Assembly: GCF_001577775.1 (NCBI RefSeq)
Contig: NZ_CP010835.1
Coordinates: forward strand, 496,001 to 560,000
DNA: 64,000 bases
Source: Pyrococcus kukulkanii
Lineage (GTDB): Archaea; Methanobacteriota_B; Thermococci; Thermococcales; Thermococcaceae
Direction: 5' to 3'
Below, one piece after another: positions 54,457 to 64,000 of the stretch; within the stretch, counting starts at the first letter, position 1; each line of letters begins with the position of its first letter. The translations under genes and the position numbers were made by a program. Under the pieces are notes generated by a model. That model had not been told where the DNA came from, made no database searches, and saw only the letters and a program-made list of their open reading frames with translations.

Positions 54457-55536
54457 TTAAAAACCTTGCTTAAAGACCATTTCAAGGATTGGATCAGCGA
54501 TCCTGTACTCTCCCCTAACCTTCTCGAGGAAGGAGGCCTTGACTAAATTCGTCAATAGTCTGTGCACCACGCTGTCAGATATGGACTTCTTCTCCCTCCT
54601 CTCAAGGAACTCCTTTATCTCGCTCCACCTTTTATTCCCTAAAGCTACGGCCCTCATAACCGCGATGTACCTTTTCCTTGCAAATTCATGCCTCTTTAGG
54701 AACTCCTCAAATTCACTCTTGGCCAAGGGTGTGGCCTTCTTTAGCGTGGCCTCAAGGGCCCTCTCCGGGTTCTTCAAAGCTGACATTCCGAAGAGGACGA
54801 GCCATCCAACTATTCCGTCCAGTGCTCTAACCGCCTCCTCTATAGTTTCCTTGCCAACGTTAATGTTGCACTGCTCGAAGCCTATCCTGAGGAACTCCCT
54901 GCTCTGCTCTTCGCTGAACCTTGAGAGGGTGATTTCCTCAAAGTACCTCCCGAATAGGGGGGCGTTTGGATCTTCAATGCCCAGGAAGTCGTAGAGGAGG
55001 CCGACCTCGCTTCCCGTGACAACTATCCTAAGCTCGGTGTAATCGTAGAGGTGGGCTATTAGACCGGTTAGCTTTCTCCCGATTGGGCCCTTAGCGTACT
55101 GCACCTCATCGAACGCGATTACAACGTCGAGCCTCTCGAGGGTTTCGAATAGTTCTAGGAGATCTACTCCTCTCTCCCCCCAAGAGAGATATATTCCAGA
55201 ACCAAGAATTTGGATTCCAGATATGTGGGAAAGCATTCCTTTGATCTTCGTTTTCATATCCTTCCTCTCCCTAATTAACCTGTTAAGGCCCGCCTCTATC
55301 CTCTTGTAGAGGTCAAACTCCGAGCTTGGGTTGACGTCCCTCATGTCCACGAGAATGTAAGGGGCATTGGCTTCGTTAAGACCCACGAGCAAAAGCGAAG
55401 TTTTCCCTAACCTTCTTATCCCCGTTATAACCGTTAAGGGCCTTCTAGACTCTAGGGCAGTTATGAACTCTTCAAGCTCCCTCTCCCTGTCGAATAAATC
55501 TTCTCTCTTTGTTTTTGGTCTTGGGTCGAAGTACAA
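54457..55536 (-). CDS. archaeal ATPase with C-terminal winged-helix-like region
   Basis: 359 residues. Walker A GIRRLGKT (39-46), Walker B VVIAFDEVQYAKG, sensor-like RIVVTGSEVGLL, then a helical domain and a C-terminal winged-helix-like part (RWSEIKEFLERRE, VVHRLLTNLVKASFLEKV, YRIADPILEMVF). It starts at TTG 55536; no ATG fits. It is homologous to the gene at 19862, with which it shares the N-terminal FDxRPK. A tandem palindrome precedes it. Confidence 0.88.
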   Translation of the reverse strand: MYFDPRPKTKREDLFDRERELEEFITALESRRPLTVITGIRRLGKTSLLLVGLNEANAPYILVDMRDVNPSSEFDLYKRIEAGLNRLIRERKDMKTKIKGMLSHISGIQILGSGIYLSWGERGVDLLELFETLERLDVVIAFDEVQYAKGPIGRKLTGLIAHLYDYTELRIVVTGSEVGLLYDFLGIEDPNAPLFGRYFEEITLSRFSEEQSREFLRIGFEQCNINVGKETIEEAVRALDGIVGWLVLFGMSALKNPERALEATLKKATPLAKSEFEEFLKRHEFARKRYIAVMRAVALGNKRWSEIKEFLERREKKSISDSVVHRLLTNLVKASFLEKVRGEYRIADPILEMVFKQGF

Positions 55537-55574
55537 GACTTCACCCCCAGAAGTTAACTTCTCCCCCAGAAGTT
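55537..55574 (-). promoter_or_regulatory. two tandem palindromes before the 54457 ATPase gene
   Basis: On the minus strand, AACTTCT-GGGGG-AGAAGTT (55556-55574, perfect 7-bp arms) is followed directly by AACTTC-TGGGGGT-GAAGTC (55537-55555). They sit between a TATA-like TTATAA (55573-55578) and the TTG start at 55536. Confidence 0.7.
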
Positions 55575-55621
55575 ATAACCTTAACTTTTGTTTTAAATCA
55601 AAAATTGATGGGACTCAAGAA

Positions 55622-56050
55622 TCAGGGGACTCTATAGAAGCCATATATTTCGAAGTCATGGTCAAAGGTGAAAGCCGTTATTATCCTGAGACGCTCCATT
55701 ATCGCAAAGCTGAGACAATCAACTAGATCCATACCATCATGGTCTTCAAATTTTTCAAAGATTTTCCAAGCCTTATTCCAATCTTCCTTTGTTTCATTTT
55801 CAATTATTATGAACTCACTTGAGAGTATAATATTTTTTAATTCAAGTGCAGTCCTCTTCCCTACTCGCTTAGAGGTGCCGTTAAGAAACTCCATTAGAAC
55901 TGGACGACCTACAACGAATCTTATTCCCTTAGTGACGCTCTCCTTAAAGAATGCAACGGCCTTAGCATGATTTTCATCCTTTGTATTAAAAAATGCTATT
56001 AGGGCTCCTGTGTCCATATAAATCATCTCTGGCTTTACTTGCTTCGCCAT
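55622..56050 (-). CDS. vapC: VapC-type PIN-domain toxin
   Basis: 142 residues. PIN motifs: MIYMDTGALIAFFNTKDENH, RPVLMEFLNGT, HDGMDLVDCLSFAIM and AFTFDHDFEIYGF, with all acidic positions present. It overlaps the antitoxin by 16 bp. Confidence 0.87.
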   Translation of the reverse strand: MAKQVKPEMIYMDTGALIAFFNTKDENHAKAVAFFKESVTKGIRFVVGRPVLMEFLNGTSKRVGKRTALELKNIILSSEFIIIENETKEDWNKAWKIFEKFEDHDGMDLVDCLSFAIMERLRIITAFTFDHDFEIYGFYRVP

Positions 56051-56298
56051 TCAACTACACCCCAGTCATCTCTCTCACTGGCTTTTGTATCTTCAATGTC
56101 AAGTAACCCAATGCCCTTCCAAATTGGATCTTTATATATCTCCTTTTCAATGTCTTCTTTCAATTTCTTTGCATACTCAGTAAGAATGTCTCTCAGGACA
56201 GCCTTTAGAGGTATCCTCTTTTTTATTGCGAGCATTTTGAGAATTTCGTAAGTCTCCATATCAACCTCAGTTTGGACGATTTTTGTAGTTGATGACAT
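56035..56298 (-). CDS. vapB: antitoxin partner of the 55622 PIN toxin
   Basis: 87 residues. TKIVQTEVDMETYEILKMLA and IPLKAVLRDILTEYAKKLK look like a ribbon-helix-helix dimer, followed by an acidic tail ending WGVVEWRSK. Gene order and overlap with the toxin support the call. Confidence 0.8.
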   Translation of the reverse strand: MSSTTKIVQTEVDMETYEILKMLAIKKRIPLKAVLRDILTEYAKKLKEDIEKEIYKDPIWKGIGLLDIEDTKASERDDWGVVEWRSK

Positions 56299-56374
56299 TT
56301 TAATATCACCAACTTAGCTTTTGCATTTAATGATTAAAAATATTGCTATTAAATTAACTGGCCATAAACTATGA

Positions 56375-56500
56375 TATATCGAGCTCCAATTTTCAGTTTC
56401 TGCCTAAATGGACTAAAACCGTTCTGCCTACCCGTTAAGAGTGTGTAGAGTGTTAATTTCATAGCGGGTAGGCTTCCCTCCTCCCGTCTTCATTGGAGGG
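56375..56500 (-). ncRNA. candidate omega-RNA / right end of the IS607 element
   Basis: Inverted repeat GCCTACCCG (56426-56434) and CGGGTAGGC (56465-56473), separated by 30 bp, spans the tnpB stop codon. Known tnpB-associated guide RNAs overlap the 3' end of tnpB and end at the transposon right end, with the guide just outside. The scaffold would therefore end near this hairpin, and the guide would be read from below about 56425. The exact right end is not visible. Confidence 0.4.
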
Positions 56501-57609
56501 CTTTCAGGGGGAACGGAAACTCCCCACATCTTCAAGGCTCTCAAACGAATATTCCAACTCCCGACCACATCCCTATCAGCTTCAAATCCACATTTTTTGC
56601 ATTTTAAGACCCTGTGCCCATTCGGGCTTAGTTTACCCCCACATATCGGGCACAGGGATGAAGTATGAGCAGGATTAACGAAAACGACCCTAACACCCTT
56701 TAGTTTAGCCTTATACTCAATGATTGATTGAAGCTTCCGAAAACTCCAACGGTGAAGCCTGCCATTTAGCTCGACAGAATACCTTATCGAACCCCTAATC
56801 CCACTCAAATCCTCTAAGGCAATTCCACCATAACGCTCTGCAAATCCAACAATTATATTAGCAATTTTGTGGTAAAGGTCATTAAGCCTATTCTTCTCAC
56901 GCTCACCATATTTCTGCAGTAACTCTTTCCTTCTTTTACCCGTCCTAATCTTCTTTTGAATCCTTCTCCGTTTTACAAAGTAACCAGTCCTAATTTCCCT
57001 TTCATGAGTTATTACTTGCACGAATTCACCATTTGGAAGTGCTAAGGTTACATTGTTCTCATTCAAATCCACACCAACGAAAGCCTTTGGCTCTCTTATT
57101 TCAACCTCTTTTGAAAAGACCACGTTAATGAAAACTCCCTTAGGCGTTTTAACTAACCATGCTTGTCCAACCTTCCAGTCCTTAAATTTCTCATGGTATT
57201 TAGCTGGATAGAATTTCAAGTTAAGCCACCCTTTTGGAGTGGAGAGTTTTATTACTCCTTTTTCCAAGTCAAGCCTGAACAAGTGGTCGTCAAGCATTAT
57301 GACTTCTTTTTTGAAAACAGGCTTTTCATTGGCTTTTCCCTTCCGCTTCCTCTTACGGTAACTTTTAAAGATTGATGTAGCCATTTGACAAGCCGTGTAA
57401 ATGTAGTGGCTTGGTAATTGTGGGTATTTCTTCCTCAACTCTTTGTAGGTTCCCTTTTTGAGCCTGTAGAAACTGGTTATGTTGTTCTCGAAAGCGTAAG
57501 TGATTAGGAAGTTTACGATTTCTCGATAAGCGGAGAAAAGGTCATCTAACCCTTTGGGAGTTTTCTTAAGCTTGAATTTTGCAGTGAGTTTAATCGTCTC
57601 TGAGGGCAT
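56428..57609 (-). CDS. tnpB: TnpB, RNA-guided nuclease of an IS607-type element
   Basis: 393 residues, full length. RuvC triad: GVDLNENNVTLAL (D), GIALEDLSGIRGS (E), and EADRDVVGSWNIRLRA (D). The zinc finger is SLCPICGGKLSPNGH with LKCKKCGFE. The N-terminal region carries the WED/REC-like part. All catalytic residues are present, so it is probably active. It overlaps tnpA by 20 bp. TnpB cuts DNA guided by an RNA derived from the 3' end of its own gene. Confidence 0.93.
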   Translation of the reverse strand: MPSETIKLTAKFKLKKTPKGLDDLFSAYREIVNFLITYAFENNITSFYRLKKGTYKELRKKYPQLPSHYIYTACQMATSIFKSYRKRKRKGKANEKPVFKKEVIMLDDHLFRLDLEKGVIKLSTPKGWLNLKFYPAKYHEKFKDWKVGQAWLVKTPKGVFINVVFSKEVEIREPKAFVGVDLNENNVTLALPNGEFVQVITHEREIRTGYFVKRRRIQKKIRTGKRRKELLQKYGEREKNRLNDLYHKIANIIVGFAERYGGIALEDLSGIRGSIRYSVELNGRLHRWSFRKLQSIIEYKAKLKGVRVVFVNPAHTSSLCPICGGKLSPNGHRVLKCKKCGFEADRDVVGSWNIRLRALKMWGVSVPPESPPMKTGGGKPTRYEINTLHTLNG

Positions 57610-58198
57610 TCTTTACCGCCTCGATAAGGCGTTTTTTCTTGTGAGAACGCATTCCATAAAGTTTTCCAGCAAATGAAGTTACAATGGCTAACAAGTCCTT
57701 AACGAGTTCCTTTTCTGGCGTTTTCTCTTCATCATCAAAGATTACCTCAATTTCAACACCATGAGAGTTGAAGTATTGTTCGAGGTATTTAAAGCCGAAG
57801 CGGGTAAGTCTGTCCCTGTAAGTTATGACGACTTTCCCAACTTCCCCACTCTCAACCAATTTAAAGAGTTGTTTTAATCCCCTTCTGTTCTCATTCAAGC
57901 CTGATGAAATGTCGGTAAGAATTTTCACAACTTGATAACCCTTGGAGGAGCAGTAGTTTTTAAGATATTCAACCTGTCTCTCCAAGTCCTCTTTCTGGTC
58001 TCGGCTTGAAACTCTGGCATAAATAACGACTTTATCAAGAGTTTTGCCTTCAAGTAGTCTTTTGATTTCACTTTCGGGGATACGGTATTCTCTTCCAACA
58101 CGATACGCTTTAATCTCACCAGATTTAATCTTTCTAATTAGTGTTGGCTTGCTGATACCCAAGAGTTGCGATGCCTTACCTGTTCGATAGAGCCTCAC
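57590..58198 (-). CDS. tnpA: IS607-type serine recombinase (transposase)
   Basis: 202 residues from GTG 58198 behind GGAGGAG; a TTG at 58213 is in frame but lacks a site. N-terminal MerR-like helix-turn-helix (YRTGKASQLLGISKPTLIRK), then the serine recombinase domain with the catalytic serine in VIYARVSSRDQKEDLERQ and VVITYRDRLTRFGFKYLE. Complete, so the element may be mobile. Confidence 0.93.
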   Translation of the reverse strand: MRLYRTGKASQLLGISKPTLIRKIKSGEIKAYRVGREYRIPESEIKRLLEGKTLDKVVIYARVSSRDQKEDLERQVEYLKNYCSSKGYQVVKILTDISSGLNENRRGLKQLFKLVESGEVGKVVITYRDRLTRFGFKYLEQYFNSHGVEIEVIFDDEEKTPEKELVKDLLAIVTSFAGKLYGMRSHKKKRLIEAVKNALRDD

Positions 58199-58274
58199 AT
58201 AACACTCCTCCAAAATAAATTATGAAATGAAAATATTTAAACTTTACGCTTTTAACTATTTATGAAACAGCCCC

Positions 58275-58320
58275 AATTACTGCATCCCCGCCCTAAAGGG
58301 CGAGGCTTTCAAAAGAAAAA
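58275..58320. repeat. hairpin CCCGCCCTAAAGGGCG, copy 2
   Basis: Nearly identical to 11505-11550. It lies 77 bp beyond the tnpA start, so it is either part of the IS607 left end or the end of another lost element into which it inserted. Confidence 0.55.
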
Positions 58321-58403
58321 TGTAAATGCATTCTACCTCCTAAAAGAATTTGAAGACGTGAAATTATACCTCCTCTCTATATTTGAAGGCATAATCTTTA
58401 AGT

Positions 58404-58435
58404 ACTAATCAGGCTTAGTACTAATCATGATTAGT
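58404..58435 (+). promoter_or_regulatory. tandem palindromes across the start codon of the 58427 ATPase gene
   Basis: ACTAATCATGATTAGT (58420-58435) is a perfect 16-bp palindrome with the ATG start codon in its middle. The imperfect unit ACTAATCAGGCTTAGT (58404-58419) is joined directly upstream. TATA-like sequence lies just before. Confidence 0.72.
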
Positions 58436-59797
58436 CAATTTGTTGACAGGGAGAGGGAAATCAAAATTTTGGAGAGGGAATGGAAGAATACTCCCTCCTT
58501 CGTTGTCATATACGGCAGGAGAAGAATCGGGAAAACCAGGCTTTTATTGGAGTTTTCACGAGATAAAAAGACTTTCTTTCACACATTCTTAGAGGGAACA
58601 AGGGAGAGTCAGATTAAGTCCCTGCGTGAGGGACTGGCAGAATTCTTTGGAGATGAAATTTTCCTGAGTTTGAATGACTGGTACAGGCTCTTCAAGTACC
58701 TAGCTTCGAAAATCGAGGAGAAAACTTTGATAATTCTTGACGAGTTCACATATGCAGTAAAAGCCGATAGGACAATTCTAAGTGCCCTTCAGAGGGCGTG
58801 GGATCATGATTTAAGCTCGAAGGATGTTATGCTCGTGATTTCCGGCTCGCTCATGGGCATGATGGAAGAGGAAGTTTTGAGCTACTCCTCCCCACTCTAT
58901 GGAAGGAGAACCGCGGGCTTCAAGTTAAAGCCCTTGAGTCTTTTCGATTCCCTCCGCTTTTTCAGGGACTTTGAGGTCGGACTTAAAGCTTACATGCTCC
59001 TCGGCGGAGTTCCTGCCTATCTGCTTATCGCCTCAAAGTATACATCAATAGAGGATCTCGTCGAAGAAGAGTTTCTGTCGCCCCAGGGATTCTTCTATGA
59101 CGAGCCCTACATCGTTCTGTCCCAGGAATTAAGGGAGCTCGGCTTTTACTTCTCCCTTTTGCTTGCCATGGCCACGGGAAAGAGGCGCCCCTCGGAGATA
59201 GCTAATTACATAGGTGTTGAGGGCAGAAAAATTTATCCTTACCTTGAGAATCTCATGAGGCTTGGCTTCGTGGAGAGGGAACTTCCCGTGGGCAGGAAGG
59301 AGAAGAGGGGCCTCTACAGGATAGCAGATGCAATGCTCCTGACATGGTTCTCAATCGTCTACCCGAATAGGGGTGCTATTGAAGCCGGAATAATTTCCTG
59401 GGAGGACGTTGAAGATGATCTTCAGAGGGTTTTCTCACTCCGGTTTGAGGAAGTTGCCAAGGAGTTCATTGTTAAGCTAAACAGGGCCAAAAAACTGCCC
59501 TTCAAGTTTACTAAGATTGGAAGGTGGTGGCACAAAAGTGAGGAGATCGATATAGTTGCATTAAAGGAGAGGGAGAAGAAGGCTTTGTTCATTGAGGTCA
59601 AGTGGAAGGATCTAACCAGAAAGGAAGCGAAGGGGATATTAAAAGATCTAGAGAGGAAGAGCAAACTCATAGGAGTGGGGGGATGGGAGAAGTTTTACGG
59701 TTTAGTTGCCAAGAGAATAAGAGGAAAGGGAGAATTAAGGGAGGAAAGGTGGCTAGTGTGGGACTTAGATGACTTTAAGAAGACCATTTTAAATTAA
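58427..59797 (+). CDS. archaeal ATPase (Arch_ATPase + DUF234 type)
   Basis: 456 residues. Walker A GRRRIGKT (30-37), Walker B TLIILDEFTYA (around 100-110), SGSLMGMMEEEVLSYSSPLY, then the winged-helix-like middle (RRPSEIANYIGVEGRKIYPY) and the nuclease-like end (RWWHKSEEIDIVALK, FIEVKWKDL). Closest relative in the window is the truncated copy at 12658-13326. It is followed by a related gene 39 bp downstream. Confidence 0.9.
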   Translation: MISQFVDREREIKILEREWKNTPSFVVIYGRRRIGKTRLLLEFSRDKKTFFHTFLEGTRESQIKSLREGLAEFFGDEIFLSLNDWYRLFKYLASKIEEKTLIILDEFTYAVKADRTILSALQRAWDHDLSSKDVMLVISGSLMGMMEEEVLSYSSPLYGRRTAGFKLKPLSLFDSLRFFRDFEVGLKAYMLLGGVPAYLLIASKYTSIEDLVEEEFLSPQGFFYDEPYIVLSQELRELGFYFSLLLAMATGKRRPSEIANYIGVEGRKIYPYLENLMRLGFVERELPVGRKEKRGLYRIADAMLLTWFSIVYPNRGAIEAGIISWEDVEDDLQRVFSLRFEEVAKEFIVKLNRAKKLPFKFTKIGRWWHKSEEIDIVALKEREKKALFIEVKWKDLTRKEAKGILKDLERKSKLIGVGGWEKFYGLVAKRIRGKGELREERWLVWDLDDFKKTILN

Positions 59798-59815
59798 CGG
59801 AAAGCTATTTATAAT

Positions 59816-59836
59816 TTTTCGACTCATGATTATATT

Positions 59837-59851
<15 letters not shown>
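59816..59851 (+). promoter_or_regulatory. inverted repeat across the start of the 59837 ATPase gene
   Basis: TTTTCGACTC (59816-59825) and GAGTCGAAAA (59842-59851) are perfect 10-bp arms around the ATG at 59837. The right arm lies within codons 2-5. A TATA-like TTTATAAT (59808-59815) is about 25 bp upstream of the ATG, consistent with a leaderless mRNA. Confidence 0.72.
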
Positions 59852-62190
<2,339 letters not shown>

Positions 62191-62254
62191 TTAATAATTA
62201 CCCCATTTTCTTTCGTTGGAGAATACATTTAAATATTGATTTGTTTGGTATTTA

Positions 62255-62550
62255 GCTAGGGAGAGAGTGAGGGAATAGTTAGCCTTGGAAAAGCAGCCGA
62301 AATAGCTGGAGTTAGTAAATGGGAAATGATGGAGATTCTGGCTTCAAAAGGCATACCTCTCCAGTATAGTGAGGAGGATCTAAGAGAAGATGTGAAAACC
62401 TTGGAGAGATTACTATGATAGTGATAGTAGTCTCTAATTCAGGGCCCCTAATAGCCCTAGCCAAGATTGGAAAGTTAAAGGTTCTAAAGGAACTTTTTTG
62501 GTGAGATAATAATTCCAAAGGCCATTTGGTATGTATTTCTCAGAATTTAA
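62255..62550 (+). pseudogene. UPF0175-type antitoxin and DUF3368-type toxin, both broken
   Basis: The first part reads EGIVSLGKAAEIAGVSKWEM and LASKGIPLQYSEEDLREDVK, ending at 62418, the typical C-terminal half of UPF0175; its start is frameshifted. The second begins at about 62415 with SNSGPLIALAKIGKLKVLKE, the DUF3368 (PIN-like) start. An extra T in a T6 run near 62496 then shifts GEIIIPKAIWY, and a stop near 62548 cuts it. The remaining 62551-62640 shows nothing. Confidence 0.6.
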
Positions 62551-62646
62551 GTCTAAACTCAGCTGATCAAAATTCTCCAGTAGTTTTAAGATGTGATGTT
62601 CCCGTGTTCACTTAATTTAAACACTATATAGTAATGAACCCATGTT

Positions 62647-62687
62647 TTGTTAAACAATCAATAATTTTTTATATGGTTGTTTAACAA
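62647..62687 (+). promoter_or_regulatory. two identical-arm operators flanking the TATA box of the abiE pair
   Basis: TTGTTAAACAA (62647-62657) and TTGTTTAACAA (62677-62687) share perfect 5-bp arms TTGTT/AACAA. They lie on either side of a TATA-like TTTTTTATAT (62665-62674). The second ends 8 bp before the ATG. AbiEi antitoxins are known to repress their own promoters through repeated sites. Confidence 0.72.
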
Positions 62688-62695
62688 CTTGAAAC

Positions 62696-63337
62696 ATGAG
62701 ACAACTTGCAATTAGGTATGTAGTCTCAAGATTTGGAGGAAATGCTATTACAAAAGAGGAGCTGAAAGATATTAGTAAGAGGTTTGGCATTGATATTGAC
62801 TATTTTGTCAACTACATGCTATCTCAAGGCTACATAATCAGAATCTTAAGGGGCGTGTACTATGTTAGAACTATTGAAGAAATCGGGTTAAAACTGGCTC
62901 CTAACGTGTTTAGAGTTATTGCCAAAGGCCTCAACAAGCTCAAGTTAAGGTGGTACTACGGGTTGTTCACTGCCCTGAGGCTAAATGGCATAACCCACGA
63001 ATACTTCAACACAATATTTGTTCTCAATGATAAAGTAGTTCGATCAAAAACCGTTGAAATTCTTGGAGAAAACGTCAAATTCATAAAAATAAAACCTGAT
63101 CTAGCCTCTTTTGGGATAATTAAAAGTGATGAGGTAAGGTTCTCAGATCTTGAAAAAACGATCTTGGACTTCGTATATCTCTCAAGGTACAACAAGAAAC
63201 TCAAACCACGCGCAGAGGGAGTTTTAGTAGAATACAAAGACAAGATTAACTGGGTTATCCTGTGTAATTATTTACAAAAATATCCAAAAAGCGTACAAAG
63301 GGAGGTTTTAAAGTATGAACGAGAGGGAATTTGCTGA
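62696..63337 (+). CDS. AbiEi-type antitoxin / transcriptional regulator
   Basis: 213 residues. An N-terminal winged helix (VVSRFGGNAITKEELKDISK, FVNYMLSQGYIIRILRGVYY) precedes the domain with KLRWYYGLFTALRLNGITHE and the conserved VRFSDLEKTILDFVYLSRYN. This is the arrangement of type IV AbiE antitoxins. It overlaps the toxin gene by 23 bp. The operators just upstream fit autoregulation. Confidence 0.85.
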   Translation: MRQLAIRYVVSRFGGNAITKEELKDISKRFGIDIDYFVNYMLSQGYIIRILRGVYYVRTIEEIGLKLAPNVFRVIAKGLNKLKLRWYYGLFTALRLNGITHEYFNTIFVLNDKVVRSKTVEILGENVKFIKIKPDLASFGIIKSDEVRFSDLEKTILDFVYLSRYNKKLKPRAEGVLVEYKDKINWVILCNYLQKYPKSVQREVLKYEREGIC

Positions 63338-64000
63338 ATTCATAGTCCAAAAAACTGGAATTAAAAAGAGAGACCTTATACGAAAGGATATAATCCTTCA
63401 CTCAATCTTGAGAGAGTTGTACTCAAACGATTACTTTTCTGATAGCTATCTCTTCAAAGGAGGGACATGCCTAATTAAATGTTATCTCGGCTACTACCGC
63501 TTTAGTGTTGATCTGGATTTCACAAGTAGAAATCCTCAAATGTGGCTGGAACTTTCAAGACGAAACCGGGAAAGGGAACTCAAAGCTGAAGCTATAAAAC
63601 TTGCAGAGCTAATTGAGGGTATTGCCAACAAAAGGAGTCTAGAATTTAAAGCAGATTTGAGGGACAGGAATTATGTAGAATTTGGGGGAGGCTCAAGGAT
63701 GATCACCTTTAAGCTGTATTATCCTGAAGAGGTGATGCGCGAAATGATAAAGATTCAAGTTAACTTCGTAGAAACGCTGCTTTTTGAGCCTAAAAAAAGT
63801 CAGTGCTAAATCCTTACTTTCAGAAGTCAAACTAAATGATGAGGAGAAAGTATATTTCTTTGAGTTCCTTGAAGATTATTCTGATGTCGTTGTTTCTGCA
63901 TATGATCTCCGAGAAATCCTAACAGAGAAAGTCAGGGCACTTTTAACTCGAAAGAATTTGAAATTCAGGGACATCTACGACTTATATTATCTTGAAAAAG
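63315..64000 (+). pseudogene. AbiEii-type nucleotidyltransferase toxin, frameshifted and cut by the window end
   Basis: 164 residues to the stop at 63809. The nucleotidyltransferase core YLFKGGTCLIKCYLGYYRFS and SVDLDFTSR is intact, with both catalytic aspartates. Right after LLFEPK an A7 run throws the frame. With six A it would continue SAKSLLSEVKLNDEEKVYFF, ILTEKVRALLTRKNLKFRD and IYDLYYLEK, the expected C-terminal domain, past the window edge. Without it the toxin loses the helical half needed in this family. Confidence 0.75.

Overview
The window is a Thermococcales chromosome segment, most likely Pyrococcus. The evidence is an indolepyruvate:ferredoxin oxidoreductase, a four-gene cytosolic NADPH-type [NiFe] hydrogenase I operon, an archaeal deoxyhypusine synthase, a Pyrococcus-type CRISPR repeat, archaeal TATA boxes with GGTG/GGAGG ribosome binding sites, and many Arch_ATPase and VapBC modules. 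All calls come from reading the sequence; no database search was run.

Layout. 1-5 kb: 3' part of iorA, a short CRISPR array with no cas genes, an RNA m5C methyltransferase, a conserved unknown gene and tRNA-Leu(CAG). 5-13.6 kb: a graveyard of decayed toxin-antitoxin genes, ATPase relics, transposon ends and an rmlB fragment, with two intact ATPase genes. 13.6-18 kb: the hydrogenase operon (hydB, hydG, hydD, hydA) and a small DUF1884-like gene. 18-26.5 kb: more toxin-antitoxin debris, an ATPase gene bracketed by two copies of a palindrome, purM, a DUF1616 membrane glycoprotein, an intact vapBC pair, a decayed TauE/SafE gene and a DHH phosphoesterase. 26.5-51.5 kb: a large, AT-rich polysaccharide or N-glycan locus, almost all on the minus strand. 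It holds a full set of candidate enzymes for a 2,3-diacetamido-2,3-dideoxy-uronic acid nucleotide sugar (dehydrogenase, WbpB-, WbpE-, WbpD- and WecB/WbpI-like), seven glycosyltransferases, a flippase and modifying enzymes. 51.5-64 kb: valS, an ATPase, vapBC, an IS607-type tnpA-tnpB transposon, two tandem ATPase genes, dys, and an AbiE-type toxin-antitoxin pair cut by the window end.

Three observations stand out. (1) A repeat of about 200 bp occurs at 5041-5249, 11844-12028 and, inverted, 18454-18663. It has nested stems whose arms change in a compensating way between copies, followed by a tail almost without G or T. One copy directly abuts a truncated vapC. It looks like a mobile or dispersed structured RNA. 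(2) Several ATPase genes have their own, mutually different, palindrome at the promoter or across the start codon, suggesting private autoregulation. AbiEi has a similar pair of operators flanking its TATA box. (3) Many accessory genes are broken by exactly one base in a homopolymer run. These include three polysaccharide genes in A6-A8 runs and the AbiEii toxin in an A7 run. This could be sequencing error, recent decay, or slippage-based switching. Long housekeeping genes in the same window are intact.
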